Under the pieces are notes generated by a model, which saw nothing but the letters and a program-made list of their open reading frames with translations, was not told the DNA's origin and did no database searches. DNA of 57,475 nt from Pleurocapsales cyanobacterium LEGE 10410 (GTDB taxonomy: Bacteria; Cyanobacteriota; Cyanobacteriia; Cyanobacteriales; Xenococcaceae). The stretch lies in the NCBI GenBank assembly GCA_015207195.1, contig JADEXJ010000016.1:1-57475 (forward strand). The letters are read 5' to 3'. The position numbers and the translations under genes were made by a program. Below are positions 39,001 to 48,117 of the stretch, in pieces (position 1 is the first letter of the stretch; the number at the start of each line of letters is the position of its first letter).

Positions 39001-39621
39001 CAGAGTCGCAGCAACTTTGCTCTTAGAAGCTTGCTTTAACTGCAAAATCATCCGACAGTATTTAGCTGCTTCTGACCACAACTCCATCTGTTCGTAAAGT
39101 TCGACAACCGCTCGATAAGTTTCAATCCGTTGCGGTTCGAGTCGGGCAGCCCGTAAATATTGTTCCACGGCAGCCTGTAATTGTCCCTGTTGCCGTAGAG
39201 TTTGTCCCTGATGTAAATAGTTTTTTAGATCTTGATTAAACTGAGGTTGATTGCTCTGTTGCAGTTGGCATTTGGCAAGATGCCGATGTACGGCGGTCAA
39301 TTCAGGTTTGATTTTTAATGCCTGCTGATAGTGAGTGATGGCTTGTTGCCACTGTTTTCGTTGAGCGTAGAGCGTTCCTAAGTTGGCATAAACTTCGGCG
39401 AAATCTGGCTCTAGGGAGATCGCCCGTGTATAGTAACCGACTGCTTCGTCAGCTTTACCCGTTTTCTGTAGAGCATCAGCCATCAGCTTGTGAGCTTTAG
39501 CCAAATCTGGCGCGATCGCCAATGCTCGATTGCAGGCTTGAATTGTTGCTTGCCATTGTTGTGACTGCCAATAAGCCTCGGCTTGTTCTAAACAAATTTG
39601 TGCCTCGTCTACTTCGATCAT
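36019..39621 (-). CDS. TPR protein fused to GT2 and GT4 glycosyltransferase domains
   Basis: About 1200 residues from the ATG at 39621 ([18 protein letters not shown]); the frame is open to a GTG at 39744, but that extension is not TPR-like. Residues 1-540 hold 12 or more TPR units. The GT2 domain (about 562-810) opens [15 protein letters not shown] and has [18 protein letters not shown] and [11 protein letters not shown]. The GT4-like GT-B domain (about 840-1190) has [40 protein letters not shown] and [20 protein letters not shown]. The GT2-GT4 order recalls bifunctional rhamnan or O-antigen synthases. It is transcribed with rfbB, 162 bp upstream, which suggests that it uses dTDP-rhamnose. 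Confidence 0.9.
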   Translation of the reverse strand: MIEVDEAQICLEQAEAYWQSQQWQATIQACNRALAIAPDLAKAHKLMADALQKTGKADEAVGYYTRAISLEPDFAEVYANLGTLYAQRKQWQQAITHYQQALKIKPELTAVHRHLAKCQLQQSNQPQFNQDLKNYLHQGQTLRQQGQLQAAVEQYLRAARLEPQRIETYRAVVELYEQMELWSEAAKYCRMILQLKQASKSKVAATLVTSSKPAEGQYSSEAQTHYNLAGNYAKQQQSQAIAHYQQAIALEPQMVEAYLALGALLNRSGATDRAIACYLQGVKQKPDPKLYYRLGNLYQQGQQWSQAGVCYQKATQHATDYGAAYHELGEVWSQQQQWSQAVAAYRQAIKHQPDFSWSYNNLGYALIQLGQWTEAIPVYHQAIKLNPSFPWSYYNLAETYGKLNRWNQAVSAYQKTAQIQPDLPQVQQKLGDALYHRSEQDREQALKHSLLAIEQDPNDAQAYHQALAIDSKNITLYLKLGDLLHQRGKTDQAIVTYQMALQIQPKNSEILARLQQCQGKPVTLLPDFSSVEKDVTHAEPSEDLSALAAELERILPHSDRPEVSIIIPVYNQLDYTLKCLKAIAQNLAQATQVEIIVVNDCSGDRTKDLLESVSAINLINSQANQGFIYSCNQGASAAKGKYLYFLNNDTEIKPNCIESLVEVLARDDVGAVGSKLVYPQGSLQEAGGIIWQDASGWNYGRHDNPYDPKYNYLRPVDYCSGASLMVKQEVFNRLQGFERDFAPAYYEDTDLCFAIRHQLGLKVMYQPKSEVIHYEGITSGTSTASGVKQYQLVNAVKFKQKWQSVLQPDSYLPNIGIDHVPQASRKYLGHQTILVIDSYMPSYDKESGCRRLFELLKIFKALDYHVIFAADNGVREEPYTSTLQNLEIEVLYTQQGYGTLIDQQISDRLSKIDLAWICRPELNEKYVPTIRQRAEIKVIYDTIDLHYLRLKRAWEIDPTRSIEAAEWIEMQARELKMAHQADLTITITPIEQQILSEQKVGNLAVVPNIHTAYQGDIPSYEQRSGILFIGSYNHPPNVDGVVWLCREIMPLVWQQKPDLTVTLLGSSPSAEVLALRCDRITVTGYVDDVTPYFLSHKLSVSPLRYGAGMKGKIGHSLEYGLPVVSTAIGTEGMNLIPERHILEANTTAEFADCILRLYRDRPLWNHLSSNALQAIGSFTSETVKRQIERVFHHLLSIEHN

Positions 39622-39783
39622 TTTCTTGGATTGAATATTTATTCGGGGACAATAGGAGTTGGGAGTTACTAACTTGCTAATTTCGGCAACGCTAACCAGA
39701 GAAATATAAACATGCAGGGGAGTTGAGGGAAATCGAACCAACACGATACATTCCCCGCGCTTTGCAGTAATTAAGAATTAAAG

Positions 39784-40884
39784 CTAATGACTAACTGCTT
39801 GTTGGGCGTAAACCTGTTCGTAGTAATTTTTATACTCATCACTGAGTAGGGGTTGCCACCAATCGCGGTTAGCTAAATACCATTCAACGGTACGGCGTAA
39901 GCCTCCTTGGACGGTTTCTTGAGGACTCCAGCCCAGCTCGCGCTTGATTTTACTAGCATCGATCGCATAACGGCGATCGTGTCCTGCCCGATCTTTAACA
40001 AAGGTAATTAAACTTTTCGCTGGGCGAACGGGAAGATCTGGTGCTAGCTCATCCATTAGTTCGCACAGTTGCTCTACCAGGTCAATGTTTTTGACTTCGT
40101 TGTTACCGCCCACGTTGTAGGTTTCTCCAGGCGCACCCCGATGAATCACCACATCTAAAGCGCGACAGTGATCTGCAACATAAAGCCAGTCCCGAATATT
40201 TTGCCCATCACCATATACGGGGAGGGGTTTACCCAACAAAATATTGATGCACATCAAGGGAATGAGTTTTTCGGGAAAGTGATAGGGACCGTAATTGTTT
40301 GAGCAGTTGGTAATCATGGTGGGCATACCGTAGGTATGGAAATATGCCCGCGCTAGGTGATCGCTGCCTGCTTTAGATGCAGAGTAGGGACTGTTAGGTG
40401 TATAGGGAGTAGTTTCGGTAAAGGCAGGGTCATCTTGTTCCAAGCTGCCATAGACTTCATCGGTAGAGACGTGTAAAAAGCGATCGCTTTGAGGCTGTTG
40501 CCGTTTGTTCCAACACTGACGGAAAGCTTCTAGTAGGGTAAAGGTTCCCACTACGTTAGTCTGCACGAATGCCCCAGGTCCTAAAATGGAACGGTCTACA
40601 TGAGATTCGGCAGCAAAGTGAGCCACAGTATCGATGTTTTCTGTTTCTAACAGCTTATCGACCAAGGTGCGATCGCAGATATCTCCCCGAACAAACTCCA
40701 AATCGGGATTGCCCGTCAAACTAGCCAAATTTTGCTGATTTCCCGCATAGGTGAGGGCATCTAAGACTACCACGCGATCGCCTGGATAACTATTACACCA
40801 ATGATGGACGAAGTTCGAGCCAATAAAGCCCGCTCCTCCTGTAATCAGTATCCGACGGGGTGTTCTATTACTATCTTGTTGCAT
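39784..40884 (-). CDS. rfbB: dTDP-glucose 4,6-dehydratase
   Basis: About 366 residues from the ATG at 40884; the open frame extends 31 codons upstream with unrelated sequence. An extended short-chain dehydrogenase: Rossmann motif [28 protein letters not shown] (catalytic Thr/Asp/Glu region), [11 protein letters not shown] (Tyr-x3-Lys), [15 protein letters not shown] and [12 protein letters not shown]. It converts dTDP-glucose to the 4-keto-6-deoxy intermediate of dTDP-L-rhamnose synthesis. It is separated from rfbA by a 238-bp gap carrying a dispersed repeat, which may have split a single rfb operon. Confidence 0.96.
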   Translation of the reverse strand: MQQDSNRTPRRILITGGAGFIGSNFVHHWCNSYPGDRVVVLDALTYAGNQQNLASLTGNPDLEFVRGDICDRTLVDKLLETENIDTVAHFAAESHVDRSILGPGAFVQTNVVGTFTLLEAFRQCWNKRQQPQSDRFLHVSTDEVYGSLEQDDPAFTETTPYTPNSPYSASKAGSDHLARAYFHTYGMPTMITNCSNNYGPYHFPEKLIPLMCINILLGKPLPVYGDGQNIRDWLYVADHCRALDVVIHRGAPGETYNVGGNNEVKNIDLVEQLCELMDELAPDLPVRPAKSLITFVKDRAGHDRRYAIDASKIKRELGWSPQETVQGGLRRTVEWYLANRDWWQPLLSDEYKNYYEQVYAQQAVSH

Positions 40885-40993
40885 AAAAGTAAAATTTTCT
40901 ATTATTTCTGTACGAACAATTCTTTGTAGTGGACTAACACAGCCGAATATAGTGCAATAAACTATTGCAAAGAACAAAAATTATCGACCACAT

Positions 40994-41093
40994 ATCAAAA
41001 ATCCAATCATTCGTTGGTGAGCCAATAAATTATCTGTGTTCATCTGTGTTTATCTGTGGACTCTTCTAATGCAACATTTAAGGCGTGTCAGTT
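40994..41093 (+). repeat. Dispersed intergenic repeat, copy 2
   Basis: Lies between rfbB and rfbA. ATCAAAAATCCAATCATTCG, TTATCTGTGTTCATCTGTG and ACATTTAAGGCGTGTCAG align with the copy at 10068-10167 across about 100 bp. Confidence 0.75.
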
Positions 41094-41122
41094 CATTGGA
41101 ACAAAAAACCTTTCGCCTATAA

Positions 41123-42196
41123 TTACGTTAATTCGATCTTAGAATCATCACCGATCATAAACCGCAAGGCTTTGGGTCGTTGGGGTGCAACTTTCAAATG
41201 CGCTCTTTCTCCTACCAAACTATCGACAATGCGAGAGCTAATTCCTTCCAAGGTTGCGCCTTTGAGAATTACGCTATGTTCGATATCAATATCGATCAGG
41301 GTTGTATCATCCGCAATGCTGCTGTAAGGACCGATAAAGCAGTTCTGGATTTTACAGTTTTTGCCAATAGTGACAGGACCGCGAATCATGGAATTGATAA
41401 TTTGTGAGCCTTCTTCGATGTGAACCCGACCGCTGAGTTTGCTTTCACTATCTACCGAGCCTTCAATGGTTAACTCCAAGCAGGTATCTAAGATAATTTG
41501 ATTAGCTGCCAACAGGTCGTCTTTTTTCCCCGTATCCAACCACCATCCCTGTAGCTTAAAGGATGCTACGCTTTGCTGCTGGTCGATTAGATACTGGATT
41601 GCATCGGTAATTTCTAGTTCTCCCCTAGCAGAAGGCTGAATATTGGCGATCGCCTGGTGAATTACAGGAGAAAACAGATAAACCCCGACTAAAGCCAAAT
41701 TAGACGGAGGATCTTTAGGCTTTTCAATTAGCTGCAACACCTTGCCTGTCTCATCTACCTTTGCCACCCCAAAAGCACTGGGGTTTGCTACTTCACAAAG
41801 CAGAGTTAGAGCATCTAACTGTTTAGATTTAAACTTATCTAAGAATAGGTCGAGTTCGCTTTGTACCAGGTTATCTCCTAAATACATCACAAAAGGAGAA
41901 TCGCCTAAAAAGGGTTGAGCTATCTTAACCGCATGAGCCAGTCCTAAAGGTTCATCTTGTTTAATGTAGGTAATATTTGCGCCAAAGCGATCGCCATTGC
42001 CCGTTTTTGCCTGTACTTCTCCACCCGTTTCGGGGCTGATAATAATCCCAATTTCGGTAATTCCCGCAGCCACAATCGATTCGATCCCATACCAAAGAAT
42101 TGGCTTGTTTGCCACAGGAACTAATTGCTTTGCTCCTGTATAAGTTAGGGGACGCAATCTTGTACCTTTACCACCAGAGAGAATAATTGCTTTCAT
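41123..42196 (-). CDS. rfbA: Glucose-1-phosphate thymidylyltransferase (long, left-handed helix form)
   Basis: 357 residues. The nucleotidyltransferase domain (1-235) has ILSGGKGTRLRPLTYTGAKQ, PVANKPILWYGIE, YLGDNLV (metal Asp) and EKPKDPPSNLALVGVY. The remaining 120 residues form a left-handed beta-helix (hexapeptide-like GPVTIGKNCKIQN). This matches the StrD/long form rather than the 290-residue enterobacterial RmlA. It makes dTDP-glucose. Its start overlaps the rfbD stop (ATGA), so the two are translationally coupled. Confidence 0.94.
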   Translation of the reverse strand: MKAIILSGGKGTRLRPLTYTGAKQLVPVANKPILWYGIESIVAAGITEIGIIISPETGGEVQAKTGNGDRFGANITYIKQDEPLGLAHAVKIAQPFLGDSPFVMYLGDNLVQSELDLFLDKFKSKQLDALTLLCEVANPSAFGVAKVDETGKVLQLIEKPKDPPSNLALVGVYLFSPVIHQAIANIQPSARGELEITDAIQYLIDQQQSVASFKLQGWWLDTGKKDDLLAANQIILDTCLELTIEGSVDSESKLSGRVHIEEGSQIINSMIRGPVTIGKNCKIQNCFIGPYSSIADDTTLIDIDIEHSVILKGATLEGISSRIVDSLVGERAHLKVAPQRPKALRFMIGDDSKIELT

Positions 42197-43149
42197 TGTT
42201 TTCTTGATAGCTGTTGTTGGTTGTTACTTATGAGCTTGTGCAGCTTTTTTTCATCCTTGATTGAAATGGAATGCCACTCGCTTAACATCGTTCTTAGAGA
42301 TTCACGCCAGTAAGGGGGGTAATCTTCTAGGGTTGCTACGATCTTTGCCTTGGATAAGACTGAATAAGCAGGACGTTGGGTGAGGGTAGGAAAATCGTCG
42401 GTGGCGATCGGTAAAACTCGTTTAATTTTTAAAGGAAAGCCTACCTGTCTAGCTTCGGCAAAAGTAGCTACTGCTAGGTCATACCAGCTTGCCACCCCGC
42501 TATTAGTAAAGTGATAAATTCCTTTGATCCTAGGATCGTTTAAAGATTTCGCTAATAGTTGAGTGATAAATACCGCAATGTCATAAGACCAAGTAGGGCT
42601 ACCTATCTGATCGGCAACCACCCTTAATTCTTCTTTGGCTGCACCCAGTTTCAACATAGTTTTGACAAAGTTACCATGTCCCCGCGAACCATATACCCAG
42701 GCGGTGCGGAGAATAATATGGCGATCACAATTATCTTGGACTCCTGCTTCACCCAGTAGCTTCGATTGACCGTATACTCCTAAAGGAGCGGTGGGGTCTG
42801 TCTCTAAGTAGGGAGTATGATTTTGACCGTTAAACACATAGTCGGTTGAAATATGCAGCAGGGTTGCACCTATCTCTTCCGCAGCCTGGGCGATCGCTGT
42901 TGGTGCCTGGGCGTTAATCGCCATTGCCATCTCTGGTTCGTTTTCCGACTTGTCTACAGCAGTATAGGCAGCAGCATTAACTATTATATTAGGCTTAATC
43001 TCTGCAATCCGCCGTCGAATTTCTGCTGGCTGGCTCAAATCTAATTCCTGACGACCAACACCGATAACTTCTCCTAGGGTAGTTAAGGTTTGCTGTAACT
43101 CTTGTCCTACCTGTCCTGTAATTCCCGTGAGTAATATTTTTTGATTCAT
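42193..43149 (-). CDS. rfbD: dTDP-4-dehydrorhamnose reductase
   Basis: 318 residues, slightly long for the family. Short-chain dehydrogenase fold: ILLTGITGQVGQELQQTL, NAAAYTAVDKSE, STDYVFNG, YGQSKLLGE (Tyr-x3-Lys) and RTAWVYGSRG. It performs the NAD(P)H reduction that finishes dTDP-L-rhamnose. About 25 extra C-terminal residues (SIKDEKKLHKLISNNQQQ) have no clear role. It overlaps rfbC upstream and rfbA downstream by four bases each. Confidence 0.95.
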   Translation of the reverse strand: MNQKILLTGITGQVGQELQQTLTTLGEVIGVGRQELDLSQPAEIRRRIAEIKPNIIVNAAAYTAVDKSENEPEMAMAINAQAPTAIAQAAEEIGATLLHISTDYVFNGQNHTPYLETDPTAPLGVYGQSKLLGEAGVQDNCDRHIILRTAWVYGSRGHGNFVKTMLKLGAAKEELRVVADQIGSPTWSYDIAVFITQLLAKSLNDPRIKGIYHFTNSGVASWYDLAVATFAEARQVGFPLKIKRVLPIATDDFPTLTQRPAYSVLSKAKIVATLEDYPPYWRESLRTMLSEWHSISIKDEKKLHKLISNNQQQLSRKQ

Positions 43150-43691
43150 GCAAACACCTCGGCTTGTTCTAGAGGTACTCCTGCTTTGTCTTTAGCTGAT
43201 AAAACTGGTTTTTCTGTTATTTTCCAGTCTATATTTAGTTGTGGATCGTTCCATAAAATAGAACGTTCGTACTCTGGTGCGTAATAATCGGTTGTTTTAT
43301 ATAAAAAATCTGCCGTAGCGGACAATACCACAAACCCATGGGCAAACCCAGGAGGAACCCAAAATTGGCGTTTATTTGTCTCGCTCAATAGACAACCAGT
43401 CCACTGTCCAAAAGTAGGAGAACTTTTACGGATATCTACCGCAACATCATAGACTTCTCCCAAGACGACACGAACTAATTTCCCTTGAGTTTGCTTTGTT
43501 TGATAATGTAAACCTCGCAAAACATTCTTGGCAGAACGAGAGTGATTATCTTGAACAAAATGTGTAGCAACACCAGTTTTCTCTTGAAAAGTTTTGTCAT
43601 TGAAGCTTTCCATAAAAAAGCCACGATCGTCACCAAATACTTTGGGTTCAATAATCAAAACATCGGGGATTGTTGTTTGAATAACATCCAT
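43146..43691 (-). CDS. rfbC: dTDP-4-dehydrorhamnose 3,5-epimerase
   Basis: 181 residues from the ATG at 43691 (MDVIQTTIPDVLIIEPKVFG); the upstream open extension is not family-like. A cupin-fold epimerase with the catalytic His in RGLHYQTKQTQGKLV, the DVAVDIRKSSPTFG strand, and FWVPPGFAHGFVVLS. First gene of the coupled rfbC-rfbD-rfbA set. Confidence 0.96.
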   Translation of the reverse strand: MDVIQTTIPDVLIIEPKVFGDDRGFFMESFNDKTFQEKTGVATHFVQDNHSRSAKNVLRGLHYQTKQTQGKLVRVVLGEVYDVAVDIRKSSPTFGQWTGCLLSETNKRQFWVPPGFAHGFVVLSATADFLYKTTDYYAPEYERSILWNDPQLNIDWKITEKPVLSAKDKAGVPLEQAEVFA

Positions 43692-44020
43692 GAGGCTTAT
43701 TCCATGACTTTTGGTTAAAGCTTTTGACTTCTTGGCTTGAGGGCTTAAAGGCTCAAAGATTCTTAGAGAACATAACAACCTTGGATTGGGCAACTATTTC
43801 ACCTAGATTTGGTGAGTTAGCGTCCGCAAGATACAGGTTATTCTGGTTGTTTCAAATATAAATCAGTCGAGCTTTTTAGTAACCTATAGCCTATAGCCTA
43901 TAGCTTGGTTTACTTGCCTTCAGAGATAACTCTGCCGTAAATTAACGGATTATCTTCTGACTGCATCACGATAACATAGCACTTAATAAAAAATATTCAG
44001 GGAAATTACCGATCATTTGA
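43692..44020. other. Intergenic region upstream of rfbC with CCTATAG repeats
   Basis: About 330 bp between two minus-strand genes. It should carry the rfbC promoter. The one visible structure is three perfect tandem copies of the heptamer CCTATAG at 43883-43903, another short tandem repeat type. Confidence 0.5.
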
Positions 44021-47000
44021 CTAAATTTTGATTTTTTGAGTACAAGTCAAAGTAATAATTTTATAGGGTTCGATCTGATCGCCCTGGTTGATTTTTCGAG
44101 CTGTAATTCTTTCCAAACAATCTAACAGTCGATCTGGCTGTAGATTTAGATCGCTTTTAAGCTGGAAAATAGCTTCCCTGCCATGGGCTTCGTAACAGCG
44201 TAAAATTAATTCACGGTTTTCTGACATTTTTAACGCCGTCAGAATTAAATTAGCTGCCGATAAGTTCAACAATTCGCTAATCGGCGGTAGTTGACTGCCC
44301 TCTTGTGGCTGCCGTCGCTCAATTGCTACCGTTGGAATCTGGGTGTTTAACTCGTAGGCTTTTTGCACGGTTAGAGCCTCTTGCCAGCTATTGAGGTGAG
44401 GATAAATAGCATAGGTGAAGTGATGAATTCCCCGATCGCTTTGGGGATCTGGCCATAAAGGCGAACGCAGCAAGGTCAACCTCAGCCGATCGCTTTGAGC
44501 ATCGTAACCATACTTGCAATCATTGAGCAAACTTACGCCATATTCCCCATTATTGTCGGTCAAGTCAGCCCAATTTAATCCAGAGACTTCCCACTTCGCT
44601 CTTGCTTCTTCTGTCTGGGGCTTGGTAGTTCTCTCGATTACTCCACAGGGTATTTCATAGCTGACGCGATCGCTGTTGAGCTTTAAAGGGAATGCTACCT
44701 TGACCATTACCTGAGTTTCCTGCCAATCTACGGTATTGGCTATTTTTAAAATTGGCGAACTGTTTTCTAAAATATAGTCTTGAACAAACTGAGATTTATT
44801 TAGCTGCTTAGTTACTCTAATTCTTTGCCTTAGTTCTCCATGTTCCATCCAGGCGATCGCTTGAAGTCGGGGAACTTCTAACTGCTTTTGTTCGTATTCG
44901 GGATCGATATTCCAAGCATCCCAATATTGTCCTTTGTCTGTAAAAGCCTGGAGTTGGTTTCCCGCCCCCGATAATATTTCTCGGTCATTTTTTCGGTCGT
45001 AGATACTATCTAAATCTCCCGTAAGAGAATTAATGCTTACTGTTAAATATTCATTTTCTAAAACAAAGTCCTGTTTTTCGACACTGCTATTTAAAACATT
45101 CTCTTGATCTGAAACTAGCCAGTAAACACAATAGCCCACGCTGGGAATTGTCGCTGAAAAATGTAGTTGCCCTGAGTCAATCTGACAAGCGATCGCCTTA
45201 CCCTGAAGATCGCAAACTCGATCGTACTTTCCCCGATCGCCAACGGTTACTATTGCCGATCGCTGCCAGTTTAAAGAATTGAATAAGACCACAGGTCGAG
45301 CATCGGGTTGTGGTGGTGCGGGTAACTCTATACTTGAGGCGATCGCTTCTGTGGCAAACCGTAAAACCTTCTCTCCAATCTCGATAGCAGCTTCCCAATC
45401 CCGATTAGCTTCCGTAAATACTTCGGCGATCGAGGTTCCAGGTAAGATATCGTGAAACTGATTGAACAAGACTTTTTTCCAGGCGACTTCAATTAGCTGT
45501 TGCCCTTGACAAAGACCTCCTTTTTCAGATACTCTACTTACATTGGGAAATAGTGGCTGGCTAACGAACTCGTCTCCACAAAGCAAAGTTGCTAAAGTTA
45601 ACCACAACTCCCCCTGATAAAGTAATCTTTCACAATAGCGGTTATATTGCTTCTGATCTCCGTGGGCAGTATATGAACCGCGATGTAGCTCTAGGTACAG
45701 TTCATCCTTCCAGACGGGGGATGGAGAGATGGGGAGTCCTAAAGGATAAGCTGGCGCGTCATGGGGAGATGGGGAGTTGTTTACATGATGATTATTGCAA
45801 CCAGATATCCTTTTTAAATAATCACTGGCAGTAGAAAACCTAATATCAGGAAAAAACGGCGAGTGCTGCCATTTCTGTGCCACTTCCAACATATCCCTAG
45901 TTGGACCACCACCATGATCGCCAACTCCTGGTAGCCAAAAGATTTCCTGCAAACCCGTTTGAGTTTCCCAATCGATCGCATAATCGGTCATCGTCATCGG
46001 ATTAGTATCCATTACCCCCGTTACGTTGGGGGGAGACATTAGCGTCAGCAACTGCGTACCGTCGGGAGACTCCCACCAAAAACAGCCAAAGGGAAACTTA
46101 GTAGTATCATTCCAGTGCAGCTTGCCCGTAACAAAATATTCAATTCCACACTGCTGCATAATCTGGGGGAGTTGCCAAGTAAAGCCAAAGCTATCGGGTA
46201 GCCAAGCGACTGGAGTAATCTGACCAAATTTGCTTTGATAGTATTGCTGTCCATAAAGCAATTGCCGTATCAGCGACTCTCCCCCAACTAGGTTGGTTTC
46301 GGGTTCGATCCACATTCCCCCTAGTATTTCCCATTTATTTAACTCGACTGCCTGTTTAATTTCGGTAAACAGTTGAGGGCGGTTTTTTTCGAGCCACTGA
46401 TATAGGGCGGGGCTGGTATGACCGAAAGTCAGATCGGGAAAGTCCTGCTGTAAACTGAGGACAGATTTAAAAGTACGCTCGGCTACTTCGTAGGTTTCTT
46501 CGGTAGTCCAAAGCCAAGCCATATCTAGGTGAGCGTGTCCCAGTAAATTAAAACAACGCTGTTTAATATTTTGTGCCAGGGGTAACAGGCGCGATCGCAA
46601 TTTTGCCAAATCGGATTCAAACCCGTCGGCATCTCCCAAATTATGCCAGCTAAAATTATCTAACTCAGTGGCTAATATATCTAAGTGTTCGGGTTCAAAC
46701 TGAGAGATGTATTTATGTAAGACAGCAAGCTCATCGGCTACTAAACCAGGATCGAGATCGGTCGAATTTTGTTGTTCGTAAATTAAATGCGATCGCATCA
46801 ACGCGCCGATATCATGATGGGGACTAACCAGGCAGATAGTAATCAGATATTCTTGTGGCGATCGAGCATTCTCGGTAATCAGTACCCGTGCCGAAGAATC
46901 AAACAAATCCCCCTGCTGTATCAACTCTCCGTTAATAAATATTTGAGCATCTTGCGCCCACCAAGTTAAGACCAAGCGCAAACTCAATCCAGACACCGAA

Positions 47001-47242
47001 TAGCCCTGTAGTGTTTGGGGGATAGTAATCTTTTGTGCCAACCACTTTACCTGTCTTCCTTGGGGAAACACAATATATCCTTTGTCGTTAACCGAGGCGG
47101 TTGAACAGCGATCGAGGTTAATTTTGGCTAACTTACTATTAATGTTGATTAAGTTTAATAGAGTAACGTCATGCCAACTATGCTGTATATCTAGTTGAAC
47201 CTGCTGACGTAACCTGGTAATAAATTGCTCTACGGTTGTCAT
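44021..47242 (-). CDS. Alpha-mannosidase, glycoside hydrolase family 38
   Basis: 1073 residues, normal for GH38. The catalytic domain follows a beta N-terminal domain: GHAHLDMAWLW (zinc-binding His/Asp, near 235), WEILGGMWIEPETNL, and WLPDSFGFTWQLPQIMQQCG with the nucleophile Asp. The helical middle domain (FNQFHDILPGTSI) and C-terminal beta-sandwich domains are all present. It has no signal peptide, so it is likely cytoplasmic, with a role in mannoside turnover or glycan recycling. A Pro/Ser-rich insert near residue 490 is not conserved in the family. Its place beside the glycan cluster may be functional or chance. Confidence 0.93.
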   Translation of the reverse strand: MTTVEQFITRLRQQVQLDIQHSWHDVTLLNLININSKLAKINLDRCSTASVNDKGYIVFPQGRQVKWLAQKITIPQTLQGYSVSGLSLRLVLTWWAQDAQIFINGELIQQGDLFDSSARVLITENARSPQEYLITICLVSPHHDIGALMRSHLIYEQQNSTDLDPGLVADELAVLHKYISQFEPEHLDILATELDNFSWHNLGDADGFESDLAKLRSRLLPLAQNIKQRCFNLLGHAHLDMAWLWTTEETYEVAERTFKSVLSLQQDFPDLTFGHTSPALYQWLEKNRPQLFTEIKQAVELNKWEILGGMWIEPETNLVGGESLIRQLLYGQQYYQSKFGQITPVAWLPDSFGFTWQLPQIMQQCGIEYFVTGKLHWNDTTKFPFGCFWWESPDGTQLLTLMSPPNVTGVMDTNPMTMTDYAIDWETQTGLQEIFWLPGVGDHGGGPTRDMLEVAQKWQHSPFFPDIRFSTASDYLKRISGCNNHHVNNSPSPHDAPAYPLGLPISPSPVWKDELYLELHRGSYTAHGDQKQYNRYCERLLYQGELWLTLATLLCGDEFVSQPLFPNVSRVSEKGGLCQGQQLIEVAWKKVLFNQFHDILPGTSIAEVFTEANRDWEAAIEIGEKVLRFATEAIASSIELPAPPQPDARPVVLFNSLNWQRSAIVTVGDRGKYDRVCDLQGKAIACQIDSGQLHFSATIPSVGYCVYWLVSDQENVLNSSVEKQDFVLENEYLTVSINSLTGDLDSIYDRKNDREILSGAGNQLQAFTDKGQYWDAWNIDPEYEQKQLEVPRLQAIAWMEHGELRQRIRVTKQLNKSQFVQDYILENSSPILKIANTVDWQETQVMVKVAFPLKLNSDRVSYEIPCGVIERTTKPQTEEARAKWEVSGLNWADLTDNNGEYGVSLLNDCKYGYDAQSDRLRLTLLRSPLWPDPQSDRGIHHFTYAIYPHLNSWQEALTVQKAYELNTQIPTVAIERRQPQEGSQLPPISELLNLSAANLILTALKMSENRELILRCYEAHGREAIFQLKSDLNLQPDRLLDCLERITARKINQGDQIEPYKIITLTCTQKIKI

Positions 47243-47303
47243 AAAATTGTCATAAAATTCAATCGCCTACAACTAATATCAGGTTTGGATGAACAGTTAA
47301 AAC

Positions 47304-47431
47304 GGAAGTAGGGAGTAGGAAGTAGGAAGTAGGAAGTAGGGAGTAGGAAGTAGCCCTTCGGGTTCGACAGTTTGCTCAAGTCGGGGAACCCGCCCAACGC
47401 AACTGTCTCAGAAGTAGGAAGTAGGGAGTCG
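47304..47431. repeat. Heptamer STRR with an embedded hairpin element
   Basis: Tandem GGAAGTA/GGGAGTA units at 47304-47353 and 47411-47431 are the reverse complement of the array at 9.1 kb. Between them lies a GC-rich block (CCCTTCGGG, then GGGGAACCC and CAACTGTC complementary to GACAGTTTG) able to fold. It is a composite repeat in the 308-bp gap between the mannosidase and mre genes. Confidence 0.7.
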
Positions 47432-47550
47432 GAGTTTTAAAATAAGGGGTTGTCTGAGAAGTCCCATTTAACCTCATTTGTTACTTTGGAAAATAAAGAA
47501 GAGGGAAAAGATAGGGGCGATTGTTAAGGCTAGGTGACTATTATTAACTT

Positions 47551-48105
47551 CTAACTCCGAACTTTAGAGATTCGTAGTCTTATTTTTTCGTCCCACAAAT
47601 TAAACGGATAATAAAAAGCTGGACTCCAAAGGCTAGTAATAATTGCCGAAATAATAGTTATTTGCTGATATTTCTCGATCGCTTCGGGGATAGTTAAAGA
47701 ATACTGTATCGTATATTGCCAGGCGAAAATAGTTTCGGTCAAGACCGTCATGAAAAAGACCACAAACGCTACAGAAATAAAATCTTCCCCAAGGTACTTT
47801 TGCTTTTGCAAAGCAGAGGTAAATATGCCTACCACCACAAAACTAAGTACGTGGGAAGGAGAACTAACTACTATGCCGTCGTAAATCCAGCCAATAGCCA
47901 AGCCTGCGATCGCTCCTTGCCAAATAGTCCTTTTAATGCTCCAGGCAACTACCCAAATTAATAGCCAGTTGGGATTGGTTTCTAATAACTCTACTCCTGG
48001 AAGATCTAGCAACATCAAAATCGAACAAACAGCTACAGAAGCTGCAAGGAATAGAGCATTGATGATCTTGAGGATATTTGTCTGTATTTGGTTTTTCTTG
48101 GGCAT
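47551..48105 (-). CDS. mreD: Rod shape-determining protein MreD
   Basis: 184 residues with five to six hydrophobic segments (for example VCSILMLLDLPGV, GAIAGLAIGWIYDG, SVAFVVFFMTVL). Sequence conservation in MreD is low; the call rests on its hydrophobic profile, length and position 12 bp after mreC. It is part of the MreBCD elongation complex in the inner membrane. Confidence 0.88.
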   Translation of the reverse strand: MPKKNQIQTNILKIINALFLAASVAVCSILMLLDLPGVELLETNPNWLLIWVVAWSIKRTIWQGAIAGLAIGWIYDGIVVSSPSHVLSFVVVGIFTSALQKQKYLGEDFISVAFVVFFMTVLTETIFAWQYTIQYSLTIPEAIEKYQQITIISAIITSLWSPAFYYPFNLWDEKIRLRISKVRS

Positions 48106-48117
48106 TAATTATGGTCG

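Noticed and set aside
39622-39744. N-terminal extension of the TPR-GT2-GT4 protein
   Set aside because: Starts with GTG, is not TPR-like, and an ATG with typical following sequence lies at 39621.
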